From contig JAVKDO010000133.1 in the NCBI GenBank assembly GCA_040222235.1, positions 1 to 64,000 on the forward strand: 64,000 nt of DNA, in the 5' to 3' direction. The stretch comes from UBA6059 sp040222235 (GTDB taxonomy: Bacteria > Bacteroidota > Bacteroidia > Cytophagales > Cyclobacteriaceae). Of this stretch, positions 46,233 through 55,090 are shown in pieces. A program made the position numbers and the translations under genes. Numbering within the stretch: position 1 is the first letter of the stretch; each line of letters opens with the position of its first letter. A model generated the notes under the pieces. That model worked only from the letters and a program-made list of their open reading frames with translations, did not search any database and was not told the DNA's origin.

Positions 46233-47096
46233 ATGATCAACGGTGCAATAGCCTTAGTTATGGGCTTCATCGCTTCTTACTTCTTGGGACATCCGTTACC
46301 CAAGCACAACAGTAAGACCATCTCTCAACTCTTGAAAATTGCGGTGGTGGGATTAGCTTTTGGGATGAATCTGCAGGAGACTTTAGCCACAGGACAAGAT
46401 GGTATAGGGCTCACGGCTTGCTTTATTGCACTAACCCTGGGAGTTGCAATGATCTTGAGCTGGGCACTCAAGCTTCCTCCCAAGCTATCGTACTTGCTAG
46501 GTACTGGCACTGCCATTTGCGGAGGTAGCGCTATTGCTACGATTTCACCCATCATCTCTGCGACGGAAAAAGACATCAGTGTCTCGATAGGTGTAGTATT
46601 CCTACTCAACTCTGTGGCATTAATCATTTTTCCCGTGATTGGACAATGGCTCGACCTGAGTCAGCATCAATTCGGTATGTGGGCGGCCATCGCTATCCAT
46701 GACACGAGCTCAGTCGTGGGAGCCGCCAGTACCTACGGGGATGAGGCACTGCGGGTCGCCACTACCGTGAAATTGGTGCGAGCGCTGTGGATCATTCCCG
46801 TATCAATATTCTCGATTTTCTTATTTCACAGCAAGAGCAAGGGTTTCCAAATCCCATGGTTTATCCTACTTTTCATTACCGTCATTTTCGCAAAAGACTA
46901 CCTACCAATGGATCCTAGACTCATCGGCACAGCAGTCGGAGGGGCTAAGGCTATGATGGTATTGGCCCTATTTCTAGTAGGGTCCAGCCTACCGGGAATC
47001 AACATACGTTCGCTGGGATGGGGAGCGCTGGTGCTAGGGTTAGTCCTATGGATCCTCGTGTCGGTAAGCTCTTTGTTTATGGTCATGAGTTTCTAA
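46233..47096 (+). CDS. YeiH/UPF0324 family putative sulfate-type exporter
   Basis: 287 residues from ATG 46233, with about eight to nine membrane helices. Family signatures: LGLALGMN-like VVGLAFGMNLQETL, LLGTGTAICGGSAIATISP, AIHDTSSVVGAASTYG and ATTVKLVRALWI. The open frame continues upstream without a stop to 46134 and reads a hydrophobic helix (IAFLLIAACTLHP) that would be the missing first membrane segment, but it contains no ATG, GTG or TTG. Start may therefore be a rare codon such as CTG 46143. Proposed role is export of sulfonate-derived sulfate; not well established. Confidence 0.87.
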   Translation: MINGAIALVMGFIASYFLGHPLPKHNSKTISQLLKIAVVGLAFGMNLQETLATGQDGIGLTACFIALTLGVAMILSWALKLPPKLSYLLGTGTAICGGSAIATISPIISATEKDISVSIGVVFLLNSVALIIFPVIGQWLDLSQHQFGMWAAIAIHDTSSVVGAASTYGDEALRVATTVKLVRALWIIPVSIFSIFLFHSKSKGFQIPWFILLFITVIFAKDYLPMDPRLIGTAVGGAKAMMVLALFLVGSSLPGINIRSLGWGALVLGLVLWILVSVSSLFMVMSF

Positions 47097-47169
47097 TACA
47101 ACTCCATAATTGGTCTCGCTGCTCTAGCCCTCCAATTGAGAATTCAGCCAATTCGATGTAGATTGAGAA

Positions 47170-48774
47170 ATGCTTTCTCTGGTAACTTTCATTGGATTTA
47201 CTGCCTTTGTTGCTGCATACGCCTCGTACAAACTAAGAAAACAGAACCTTCAGACTCAAGAAGGCTATTTTCTTGGCGGCAGATCGCTTACCGGAATAGT
47301 GATCGCTGGGTCAATGCTCCTGACCAATATATCCTCCGAACACCTCATCGGAATGAATGGCGCAGCTTACAGGTATGGAGCTATCATTGTAGCGTGGGAA
47401 GTGACCTCTGCGATTGCGCTGGTTATTGGTGCGCTCTACTTTATTCCCAAGTACCTGAAAATGGGTCTTACCACTATCCCAGAGTTCCTGGAGAGTCGGT
47501 TTGATGGCGTAACACGAACCTTGATAGCATTACTGCTCATCATCTCCTTTGTCGTCACCTTACTACCCATCGTGCTCTACACCGGAGCTTTGAACATCGA
47601 GTCCATTTTCAATATCTCCGAGCAATTCCAAATTACCGTCCAAGAAGGCATCTGGCTAACGATCATCGTTGTGGGTATCATTGGAGCAGTCTATGCCATT
47701 TTTGGAGGCCTCAAAATGGTAGCCTACACTGACACTATCAATGGGTACGGTTTGCTCCTTGTTGGCTTGCTCGTGCCTATACTCGCACTCCTCGACATTG
47801 GGGATGGCAACATCACGGATGGCTGGATGAAGGTCTTTGACAATAACCCTGGCAAGTTCAATGTCATCAGTGATGAGCCTTCTATTGGAAAGGGAGCAAG
47901 AGATTCCACATTACCCTTCAGCGTCTTGTTTACAGGCTTGATCATTAATCAACTCTATTTCTGGACCATGCACCAGTCAATTATCCAAAGAGCTCTTGGG
48001 GCTGTCAGCTTGGCAGAAGCCCAAAAAGGATTGCTGTATACAGGAGTACTGAAGATTCTTATTCCTCTGGTGATCGTACTACCGGGCATTATCGGATTTT
48101 ACTATTTTGGTGATGCGCACTATGATACACAAGACAATATCTACCCGCTTCTGGTAAAGCGTGTAATGCCCGTCTGGCTAACGGGTTTCTTTGTCGCTGT
48201 AGTCATGGGTGCTATTCTCAGTACTTTCAACAGTGCACTCAATAGTGCCGCTACCGTGTTTAGTTTGGGTATCTATCAGCGCTACATCAATCTCAAAGCA
48301 TCTGAGAGCAGATTAGTCAAGGTTGGCAAATGGACCTCTGCTATTTTGGCCATCGTTGCGATATCCGTCGCTCCGTTTGTAGCTAATGCACCCGAGGGTC
48401 TTTATCAACTATTGCAGCAGCTCAACGGGATTTTCTTTGTCCCTATGGCCTCAGTGGTGATCGCTGGCTTTTTCTTTCCCAGAGTTTCAGCCATGGGCGC
48501 AAAAGTCGGTTTAATCTTCGGCCTATTGTTCTATATCATCACCTACTTCCTACTGGAATTGGAGATCCACTTCGTTCATATTTGGGGAATCGAGTTTGTG
48601 CTGAATATTGCTGTTATGCACTTGGTATCTATGAAGTTCCCAGTAATCGAGAGGTTTCAAATTATGGATGTAGGGAAAATATCAAGTCAGCCGTATAAAC
48701 ATGCCGTCCCTTTGGGTTGGGCACTGATCATTACGACTATTCTTATTTATTTATTTTTGGGAAATATTCAATAG
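47170..48774 (+). CDS. Sodium:solute symporter (SSS/SLC5), probable myo-inositol transporter
   Basis: 534 residues, about 13-14 membrane helices. SSS features: EGYFLGGRSLTGIVIAGSML near the start, NISSEHLIGMNGAAYRYG, and YAIFGGLKMVAYTDTINGYG (the conserved sodium-coupling region). The next gene, 4 bp on, encodes myo-inositol oxygenase, and animal SLC5 members include Na+/myo-inositol cotransporters, so inositol is the likely substrate. The assignment of substrate is inference from the operon. Confidence 0.9.
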   Translation: MLSLVTFIGFTAFVAAYASYKLRKQNLQTQEGYFLGGRSLTGIVIAGSMLLTNISSEHLIGMNGAAYRYGAIIVAWEVTSAIALVIGALYFIPKYLKMGLTTIPEFLESRFDGVTRTLIALLLIISFVVTLLPIVLYTGALNIESIFNISEQFQITVQEGIWLTIIVVGIIGAVYAIFGGLKMVAYTDTINGYGLLLVGLLVPILALLDIGDGNITDGWMKVFDNNPGKFNVISDEPSIGKGARDSTLPFSVLFTGLIINQLYFWTMHQSIIQRALGAVSLAEAQKGLLYTGVLKILIPLVIVLPGIIGFYYFGDAHYDTQDNIYPLLVKRVMPVWLTGFFVAVVMGAILSTFNSALNSAATVFSLGIYQRYINLKASESRLVKVGKWTSAILAIVAISVAPFVANAPEGLYQLLQQLNGIFFVPMASVVIAGFFFPRVSAMGAKVGLIFGLLFYIITYFLLELEIHFVHIWGIEFVLNIAVMHLVSMKFPVIERFQIMDVGKISSQPYKHAVPLGWALIITTILIYLFLGNIQ

Positions 48775-48778
48775 TACA

Positions 48779-49603
48779 ATGGAGACGAACATAGAAAAAA
48801 AGGAGTTCCGGAATTACGACCAGTCCGATGTGACTGCCGCTGTACGAGAGCACTATAGTAAGATGAGAGTCAATCAAACCTACGAGTATGTTGGGCGCAT
48901 GAAAAAGAAATATTTGAGCTATGACAAACCCATGAGCATCTGGGATGCCATGAACAAGCTCAATGCGCTGATCGATGTAAGTGATCCAGACTTAAACCTT
49001 CCCAATGTTCAACACCTAATTCAGTCTGCAGAAGCCTTGAGGGAAGACAAGCGACCCGACTGGATGCAGTTAGTCGGCTTGATTCATGATCTTGGCAAAG
49101 TGATGTACCTATGGGGATCCGATGAAGATGGCACCAGCCAAGCCGAGCAATGGGGCCTTGTTGGAGATGTGTTTGTGGTTGGGTGCAAGCTACCCGACTC
49201 CTGTGTCTATCCAGAGTTTAACAGCCTCAATACTGACATGAGCGACAGCCGTTTTAACACAGAGTTGGGTATGTATACTGAAGGCTGTGGACTGGACAAT
49301 TTGCAGCTTGCATGGGGCCATGATGAGTATCTCTATCAAGTGCTAAAAAACCACAAAGGCAATATTCTTCCTGAAGCTGCCATGGTGATGGTTCGGTATC
49401 ATTCTTTTTATCCATGGCACAATGGCGGCAGCTACAGTCAATTTGAATCTAGGGAAGACGCCAAGTACAAAGAGTGGATTTTAGATTTTAATCAATACGA
49501 TTTGTACTCAAAATCGCCAAAAATCTATGAACTAGATGATGTTAAAGACTACTATTTACCAATTGCGGAAAAGTACTTAGGAACAGAGCCTGTCTATTGG
49601 TAG
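48779..49603 (+). CDS. miox: Myo-inositol oxygenase
   Basis: 274 residues, full length for the family. Di-iron HD-domain enzyme that converts myo-inositol and O2 to D-glucuronate. Ligands line up with the animal enzyme: His79, His103 and Asp104 (LIHDLGKV), His181 (AWGHDEYLYQV), His208 (RYHSFYPWH) and Asp241 (FNQYDLYSK). Substrate segment VVGCKLPDS also matches. Follows the symporter by 4 bp. No uronate isomerase or glucuronate dehydrogenase is nearby, so the product must be handled by genes elsewhere. Confidence 0.93.
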   Translation: METNIEKKEFRNYDQSDVTAAVREHYSKMRVNQTYEYVGRMKKKYLSYDKPMSIWDAMNKLNALIDVSDPDLNLPNVQHLIQSAEALREDKRPDWMQLVGLIHDLGKVMYLWGSDEDGTSQAEQWGLVGDVFVVGCKLPDSCVYPEFNSLNTDMSDSRFNTELGMYTEGCGLDNLQLAWGHDEYLYQVLKNHKGNILPEAAMVMVRYHSFYPWHNGGSYSQFESREDAKYKEWILDFNQYDLYSKSPKIYELDDVKDYYLPIAEKYLGTEPVYW

Positions 49604-49632
49604 TTAGTCCGCTCAAATTGAAAGGATTTTAA

Positions 49633-50496
49633 TCAAGTGATTCTCATGGCCTTAATGGTCAAGTCAGGTTCTTCGAGGATGAGTGCAGTGACTTTATCGT
49701 CTGACAACTCAAAACCTACTTTGATCGACGGTGCGGCGTATGCGCCGAAATAGCCATCTGCTCTCTTGTAAATACCCGTACCAAAGGTTCCCTTTTTTCC
49801 AAAGGAGAGTGACTTTCTCATATTGAGCCCTATGAAGAAAATATCATTTTCCCCCTCCCCATAGCGATATTCTCCTTGATAGCGTTCTTTCTCTTTATCT
49901 GAAATCTCTGTGCTCTCAGGACTCATATTAGCATCTCCTAAAGCTTCCAAATAGTCAATTACTTTTTGCACTCTTCCACGCTCTATTTCGGTCATGGTAT
50001 CCATACGTAAGCCTGCCTTTGCATGACGAAGCAATGTAATGCCATGAGGGCCTCCAATCGACTGAATGCCAGGACTCGCCGCTACAATGGCTTTGACTAC
50101 TTCTAGTTCTCCAAGCATAGCATAAGTGAAAATCGTCGGTCGCGCACCGAATTCTATCAGTAGTTGCGCTATGTCCCTTCGACCCATATGTGAGGCGCCA
50201 TCAATAGCCGTCTCCCAGTCCCCAAACCCCCAGTCCCAGGTAGCGCGGGAAAGTTCTGGTCGCTTTGTCACTAGCGCCTTGACCTTATCATAATCAGAAT
50301 GGGACTTCCCAACGACCTCCTTAGCGGTCTCATCGTCTATCGCCGGATAGAGATAGAAACGATCTTCTTCCATTATACTATTATCGGAACTGATATTGTT
50401 CGTCTTAGCGTAAATGATATTAGGCGCAGAAATGGCCAGTGCACCAAGCAGCGAGCTTTTAACCAATGTCCTTCTTGAGAAATCTGTATGCTTCAT
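49633..50496 (-). CDS. Tat-exported ankyrin-repeat protein
   Basis: 287 residues. N-terminus FSRRTLVKSSLLGALAISAP is a twin-arginine signal. Ankyrin-type repeats follow: WETAIDGASHMGRRDIAQLLIEFGARP and the degenerate next unit with LGELEVVKAIVAASPG. The C-terminal 90 residues are strand-rich (KEKERYQGEYRYGEGE) and may form a small barrel. Export by Tat implies folding or cofactor binding before transport. Overlaps the upstream LytTR gene by 4 bp, so it is the second gene of a two-gene unit. Function unknown. Confidence 0.8.
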   Translation of the reverse strand: MKHTDFSRRTLVKSSLLGALAISAPNIIYAKTNNISSDNSIMEEDRFYLYPAIDDETAKEVVGKSHSDYDKVKALVTKRPELSRATWDWGFGDWETAIDGASHMGRRDIAQLLIEFGARPTIFTYAMLGELEVVKAIVAASPGIQSIGGPHGITLLRHAKAGLRMDTMTEIERGRVQKVIDYLEALGDANMSPESTEISDKEKERYQGEYRYGEGENDIFFIGLNMRKSLSFGKKGTFGTGIYKRADGYFGAYAAPSIKVGFELSDDKVTALILEEPDLTIKAMRIT

Positions 50497-51281
50497 GGTT
50501 TTGAGTTTTTGCTGAGATAGGGTACTATATCAAATGGCTGAAACGAGCGGCCAACTTTAAGCCTCTGTCCTCCTTTGAGAATTAAGAATTCGTCACGCTG
50601 CTCACGTTCCTTGCCAATAATCTGGCTGCTATTGACGAGATATTTTCTATGTATCCTGATGAAATCAGGCTCTAGCTCATCAGCCATCCTTTCTAAACTG
50701 GATCGTTTCACGAGTTGGGAGTCTTCCGTATAGAGCTTCAGGTAATGGTCGTCTGCCTCTATCCATCTGATCAACTCAGACGGGATAGTGACGGACTTAC
50801 GGCCAATGCTGCCTTCGACGAGTTTGCCTACCTTTTTCTGGTAAGAGAAGTAGACGTAAACACAGGCCCCAACGACGAGCAGCATATGGAAGAGCGCCTC
50901 TCGGCCAAAGTACTGGCGTGCATATCGAATGTTAAAGAACTCGTCGAAGAAGCCCAGGATGTACATTAACAATCCTGAGCAGACGTAAAATACCAGGATC
51001 GAGGCTATGGTGATTGCGGTAGCGCTCCATCCAAAATACCTGGGGTATCGATCCAATGCACGCTTGGCAGTCTCTAGAATGGTCGGCAAGAATGCTATGA
51101 AAAGCACTAGCGATATAAGGAGGTAGGTAATCGAACGCCACGGGCTATAGGTCTCGCTCATGCCATAGCGGATGATGTTTTGCACCATGGCGATGACGAA
51201 AACTATTGTCAGGAATAGCGCAGACCAGAGGAAGAATTTCCTCTCTCTCTTGACCCAATCCTGTTGATATCCCATGATCAT
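50493..51281 (-). CDS. Membrane-bound LytTR transcription regulator
   Basis: 262 residues. Four membrane helices in the first 150 residues (first near KFFLWSALFLTIVFVIAMV), then a LytTR DNA-binding domain with RWIEADDHYLKLYTEDS, LERMADELEPDFIRIHRKYLVN and GGQRLKVGRSF. Such one-component membrane LytTR proteins lack a response-regulator domain and probably sense through the membrane. Its ATGA overlap with the Tat-exported ankyrin gene suggests a sensor/effector pair. ATG at 51281. Confidence 0.88.
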   Translation of the reverse strand: MIMGYQQDWVKRERKFFLWSALFLTIVFVIAMVQNIIRYGMSETYSPWRSITYLLISLVLFIAFLPTILETAKRALDRYPRYFGWSATAITIASILVFYVCSGLLMYILGFFDEFFNIRYARQYFGREALFHMLLVVGACVYVYFSYQKKVGKLVEGSIGRKSVTIPSELIRWIEADDHYLKLYTEDSQLVKRSSLERMADELEPDFIRIHRKYLVNSSQIIGKEREQRDEFLILKGGQRLKVGRSFQPFDIVPYLSKNSKP

Positions 51282-51474
51282 AAGTTAGCATTTTTTAAGA
51301 TGATGATGCCTGGTGAAGCTTCAATACAGATGAGGAAAGCAACGTAATTTCGGTCGACCAAGTAAGGCCTTATGCACCTCATTTCGTGAAGTGGTCATCA
51401 GAAGTCGTGAATAGCTTTAGGTCAACTGATTACCTCTTGCTATCTTTTGATTTCTGAATACGCTAGCAATCGCT

Positions 51475-52557
51475 GTGAACCTCAAAGAACAAATACAAAA
51501 AATCCTTTGGATCACCTTGGCCTGGACCTTGGTGTCTATATACCAGTTCTTTCTCGGCTGGGGATCAGTACTAGAAGTGGCTACCTCAGAGATCAAATAT
51601 GAGATCTGGATACTTTTTCGCGGTAGCCTCCTAACTGGCATCATAGCAGGCTTGGTCGGTGGTACTGTCCTTACGCTCGTCTGGGAAAAATGGCTCAGGA
51701 CTAAGCCCTATGGCTGGACAATCAGGAGCATCCTGATCAGCTACTTGATCGTATTCATTATCGTCTCGATACCCACCAGTGTCTACTTCAATATCACCTA
51801 TTTAGAAACAAATATTTTCGACTCGCGGCTGTGGGCTGCAGTGCTCAGAGCACACCTCAACCCCACTATATTGATTCCGTTCATCTTTTGGCTGACCGTA
51901 GTATTGGGTACTATGATTGTCTTCCTGGTCAATGACAAATACGGCCCAGGCGTGTTCAGCAAATTCCTGATGGGTAAATATTTTCATCCGTCGCGGGAAG
52001 AGCGCATCTTCATGTTTCTGGATCTGCGTTCCTCAACTTCCATCGCAGAGCGACTGGGAGAAGAACGATACTTCGAATTTCTGCGCATGGTGGTCAAAAT
52101 CGCTACTGAGGGTATCCTAAAGCATCATGGAGAAATCTACCAATATGTAGGAGACGAGATTGTCATCAGTTGGCCAGTCGAAAGAGGGGTCGCTCACATG
52201 AACTGCATCAATTGCTTCTTCGACATACAAAAAGCGTTGAGGGTCCAGTCTGATTATTTCCAAAGGACTTTTGGTGTACTACCGGAATTCAAGGCGGGAT
52301 TGCACTATGGCAATGTAATGGCGGGTGAAATAGGTGTAGTGAAACGCGATATCGCCTACTCTGGGGATGTGCTCAACACTACCGCAAGAATCCAAAGCAA
52401 ATGCAATGAAATGGGTGTAGACCTATTATTGTCCAAAAACCTAATCGATCGGCTTGACACATTAGCCAATGACTTTAGAACTGAGGAATTAGGAACGATC
52501 GCACTGCGAGGTAAAAAAGAAAAGATGCAGTTATGCACTCTGGTTTCTGATCGCTAA
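51475..52557 (+). CDS. Membrane class III adenylate/guanylate cyclase (copy 2)
   Basis: 360 residues from GTG 51475. Four membrane helices, then the cyclase domain with FMFLDLRSSTSIAERL, YQYVGDEIVISWP, FKAGLHYGNVMAGEIG and NTTARIQSK, including both metal aspartates and the catalytic Asn/Arg. Close in layout and motif wording to the gene at 12966-14087. Followed 18 bp later by a small membrane protein of unknown function on the same strand. Confidence 0.9.
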   Translation: MNLKEQIQKILWITLAWTLVSIYQFFLGWGSVLEVATSEIKYEIWILFRGSLLTGIIAGLVGGTVLTLVWEKWLRTKPYGWTIRSILISYLIVFIIVSIPTSVYFNITYLETNIFDSRLWAAVLRAHLNPTILIPFIFWLTVVLGTMIVFLVNDKYGPGVFSKFLMGKYFHPSREERIFMFLDLRSSTSIAERLGEERYFEFLRMVVKIATEGILKHHGEIYQYVGDEIVISWPVERGVAHMNCINCFFDIQKALRVQSDYFQRTFGVLPEFKAGLHYGNVMAGEIGVVKRDIAYSGDVLNTTARIQSKCNEMGVDLLLSKNLIDRLDTLANDFRTEELGTIALRGKKEKMQLCTLVSDR

Positions 52558-52575
52558 TATAGCGCTGCGTATATC

Positions 52576-53148
52576 ATGAAAGAAAACAGTAACAAGAAAG
52601 TTTCGGGGTTGGTTTTGCGCGAGCTGCAAGCTATCCTCACCATTTCCTATGGCACGGCAGTTGCCATAGGCATGCTCTTTCAATACCAGAAGTTCTCTGA
52701 GTTTGGCATCAATATTTTTGACTATGCTGATGTCTTTGACTTCTTGATCGCCCCATTTTCAGACATGACGATCATCTTATTTGCATTAGCTTCAGTCCTC
52801 ATCACGGCCGGTTTTTACCTGCTAGACAAGCTCTGGTATACAAAATGGAATAAATCATATGCCATTTTCAGCTTTGGTCTGCACCATAAGTCCTGGTACA
52901 AATACTTTAAAACCTTCACTTTTGTATCCCTTATAGGTACTTATCTCTATCTCATGGCGGACATCTACGGTAAGAGGGCAGCCGAACTCATCACCAGTCA
53001 ATCACCCATGACTATAAGATTCATAGATGATGAGACCATCAAGGGTCAGTTTATTGGTAAGACAAGAGAAGTAATCTTTCTTAAAAATGGGGAAAGCGTG
53101 AAGGCCGTTCCAATTATTTCTACAGTAAAAGACTTTGATGTGAGATAG
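52576..53148 (+). CDS. Small membrane protein of unknown function
   Basis: 190 residues, ATG start, at least three hydrophobic helices (ISYGTAVAIGMLFQ; TIILFALASVLITAGFYLL; FTFVSLIGTYLYLMADIY) and a soluble C-terminal tail with MTIRFIDDETIKGQFIGKT. No family recognised. It lies 18 bp after the second cyclase gene and is probably cotranscribed, possibly as a cyclase accessory, which is speculation from position only. Confidence 0.7.
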   Translation: MKENSNKKVSGLVLRELQAILTISYGTAVAIGMLFQYQKFSEFGINIFDYADVFDFLIAPFSDMTIILFALASVLITAGFYLLDKLWYTKWNKSYAIFSFGLHHKSWYKYFKTFTFVSLIGTYLYLMADIYGKRAAELITSQSPMTIRFIDDETIKGQFIGKTREVIFLKNGESVKAVPIISTVKDFDVR

Positions 53149-53164
53149 GGAGTATCCCTTAGAT

Positions 53165-53575
53165 CTATCTTATGATCTCAAAGCTATGGGTCAGGTTGGC
53201 CGAGCCGCTCACCGTAGCACCTACAGAACAATAGTCCTCTACCGAAAGCTTCACGATGCGCTCTGCTTCTTTTTCCGTTAGGTCTGCTGAGAAGATTTGA
53301 TACTTCACATGGATCTCAGTAAATGAACGTGGGTGCTCTTCCCTCCTCTTACCCGTAATCACCGCTTTGAGATCACGCAACTCTTTTCTCCGCTTCTTGA
53401 TCATAGAAACAATATCTACAGCACCACAGGCTCCAACGGCAGCTAGTAGTAATTCTGTTGGTGACATGGCTTGCTTATTCTCCTTCAACATGTCAATGGC
53501 TACTTCATTGCCAGCAGCATTAGTACCGGTGTATTCTTCATCGGCCACATAGGCCAGATCTACTTTCATTTCCAT
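53165..53575 (-). CDS. OsmC/Ohr family protein
   Basis: 136 residues. The two catalytic-type cysteines are Cys50 (VGACGAVDIV) and Cys117 (VEDYCSVGATV), the spacing of OsmC-like peroxidases. Reduces organic hydroperoxides in the cytoplasm using thiols; this YhfA-like subgroup is less studied. Convergent with the membrane protein gene upstream of it in the map. Confidence 0.9.
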   Translation of the reverse strand: MEMKVDLAYVADEEYTGTNAAGNEVAIDMLKENKQAMSPTELLLAAVGACGAVDIVSMIKKRRKELRDLKAVITGKRREEHPRSFTEIHVKYQIFSADLTEKEAERIVKLSVEDYCSVGATVSGSANLTHSFEIIR

Positions 53576-53619
53576 AATCGAGTCAATTTCCTTAATATCA
53601 ATTTAATATGGACTGATGA

Positions 53620-54483
53620 TCAAACGTCACAAATCTCAATAGCATCTCTCAACACACTCAACTTATCCTCTACCGTCGGTATGAACTCCTGAGCGACGTA
53701 TCCATCAAATCCGGTATCCACGATGGCCTGCATTATCGCTCGATAGTTGAGCTCCTGAGTTGCGTCGATCTCATGACGACCCGGTACACCTGCCGTATGA
53801 TAGTGAGCAAAGTAGTCCTTGCGCTTACGAATAGTCGCGATGATATCGCCTTCCATGATCTGCATATGGTAGATATCATAGAGCAGCTTGAATCTATCGC
53901 TTCCAAGCTTATCCACCAATGCACACGCCCAGTCCGAACTATCGCACTGGTAGCCTGGATGGTCGACCTTTGTATTGAACAGCTCCATGCAAATGGTGAT
54001 TCCAGCCTGTTCGGCTAGTTTGACCATTGGCTCCAGCCCTTTTGCACAGTTCTCCAGACCCTGCTCATCAGTTAGTCCATTCGTATTACCGGAAAACACG
54101 ATGATATTGGGTAGGCCTGCATCAGCTGCTTTAGGTATCAATTCTCTATAGTCCTCATGTAGTCGAGCATGCTGCGCGGGATCATTGAACCCCTCCGTCA
54201 GTGAGACCTGCAGGTAAGTGCCCATCGCGCAGGTCAGCCCATATTCTTGAGCTGTGGCCCACTCGTGCTCCACGAGCAACTCTACAGATTTTATTCCCAT
54301 ATCCGCCACTTTTTCGCAAAACTCCTCCAGCGGTATATCATCAAAGCACCATCTACAGACGGAGTGGTTGATCCTACCGGAAAGTTGGAGCTTAGGTGCT
54401 GCTGACAATTTCGGTAGGCCTGTGACAGACAAAGCTGCTATGCCGGCGATATGCTGAAGGGCTTTTTTTCTAGAGATGGGCAT
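53620..54483 (-). CDS. Exported hydroxypyruvate isomerase-like TIM-barrel protein
   Basis: 287 residues. N-terminus ISRKKALQHIAGIAAL resembles a Tat signal with the RK variant, so export is likely. A xylose-isomerase-like TIM barrel follows; metal and acid residues are in MELFNTK, YDIYHMQIMEGD and YHTAGVPGRHEID, ending VAQEFIP. Members isomerise or epimerise hydroxypyruvate and small sugars; the true substrate is unknown. Periplasmic members of this family are common in Bacteroidota. No partner gene is adjacent. Confidence 0.87.
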   Translation of the reverse strand: MPISRKKALQHIAGIAALSVTGLPKLSAAPKLQLSGRINHSVCRWCFDDIPLEEFCEKVADMGIKSVELLVEHEWATAQEYGLTCAMGTYLQVSLTEGFNDPAQHARLHEDYRELIPKAADAGLPNIIVFSGNTNGLTDEQGLENCAKGLEPMVKLAEQAGITICMELFNTKVDHPGYQCDSSDWACALVDKLGSDRFKLLYDIYHMQIMEGDIIATIRKRKDYFAHYHTAGVPGRHEIDATQELNYRAIMQAIVDTGFDGYVAQEFIPTVEDKLSVLRDAIEICDV

Positions 54484-54661
54484 GGCTGTTTGGGTTTGTA
54501 GGTAAAATAATAAATTGGTGAGATAGCTTACTTTTTGCTGAGACTAAAGTATCACTTTGTCCAGCTTAAGTCCAGTAATGAGGTACATGAAATTACTCCA
54601 GCTTGATAGAGCAAAAAATAAATTGCTCAGTCGTCGAAAAACAGCTCAACGAAAATAATTA

Positions 54662-54737
54662 TACTACAATTAGGAATTAATTCAGAAATATACATTCCTT
54701 TGTAAATACTACAAATAGGAATTAATTATTTCAGATA
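54662..54737 (+). promoter_or_regulatory. Direct repeat before padR, candidate autoregulatory operator
   Basis: Two copies of a sequence close to TACTACAAATAGGAATTAATT begin at 54662 and 54707, a 45-bp spacing, and the second runs to within a base of the padR start. A dyad AGGAAT...ATTCCT (54671-54699) links the first copy to the gap. PadR repressors commonly bind inverted or direct repeats in their own promoters; this is the obvious candidate. The assignment is inference. Confidence 0.45.
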
Positions 54738-55090
54738 TGAAGAAGTTTCAATTGGGAGAGTTTGAGGAGATCGTGATGCTCACAGTCGCCATCCTTCATG
54801 AAAACGCCTACGGTGTATCTATCAAAAAGGAAATCGAGAGCAGACTTGGACGGAGTGTAAGCGTAGGGGCTTTGCAGTCAGCATTGAAGCGGCTCGAGGA
54901 AAAGGACTATCTCGCCTCACATGATGGAGAAGCCACTCAAGAGCGAGCTGGACGACCTAAGCGCTTCTTCAAAATCACATCACTGGGTAAGCAAGCCATG
55001 GAGCATGCACGAGAAACCCGTAATTCCCTGTGGGATGCCATACCCTCTGTATCTCTCGATCTCAAATTCTTGAGAGGTCACCATGCATAG
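54737..55090 (+). CDS. PadR family transcriptional regulator
   Basis: 117 residues. Winged helix with FEEIVMLTVAILHENAYGVSI, the recognition segment VSVGALQSALKRLEEKDYL and the wing TQERAGRPKRFFKIT. Short C-terminal helix for dimerisation, as in the small PadR subtype. Overlaps the first permease gene by 8 bp, so all three genes form one operon under the repeat-containing promoter. Ligand probably a toxic compound or envelope stress signal; unknown. Confidence 0.93.
   Translation: MKKFQLGEFEEIVMLTVAILHENAYGVSIKKEIESRLGRSVSVGALQSALKRLEEKDYLASHDGEATQERAGRPKRFFKITSLGKQAMEHARETRNSLWDAIPSVSLDLKFLRGHHA

Noticed and set aside
47136..47504. Plus-strand 122-codon frame overlapping the symporter start
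   Set aside because: Out-of-frame shadow of the symporter gene with no family signature.
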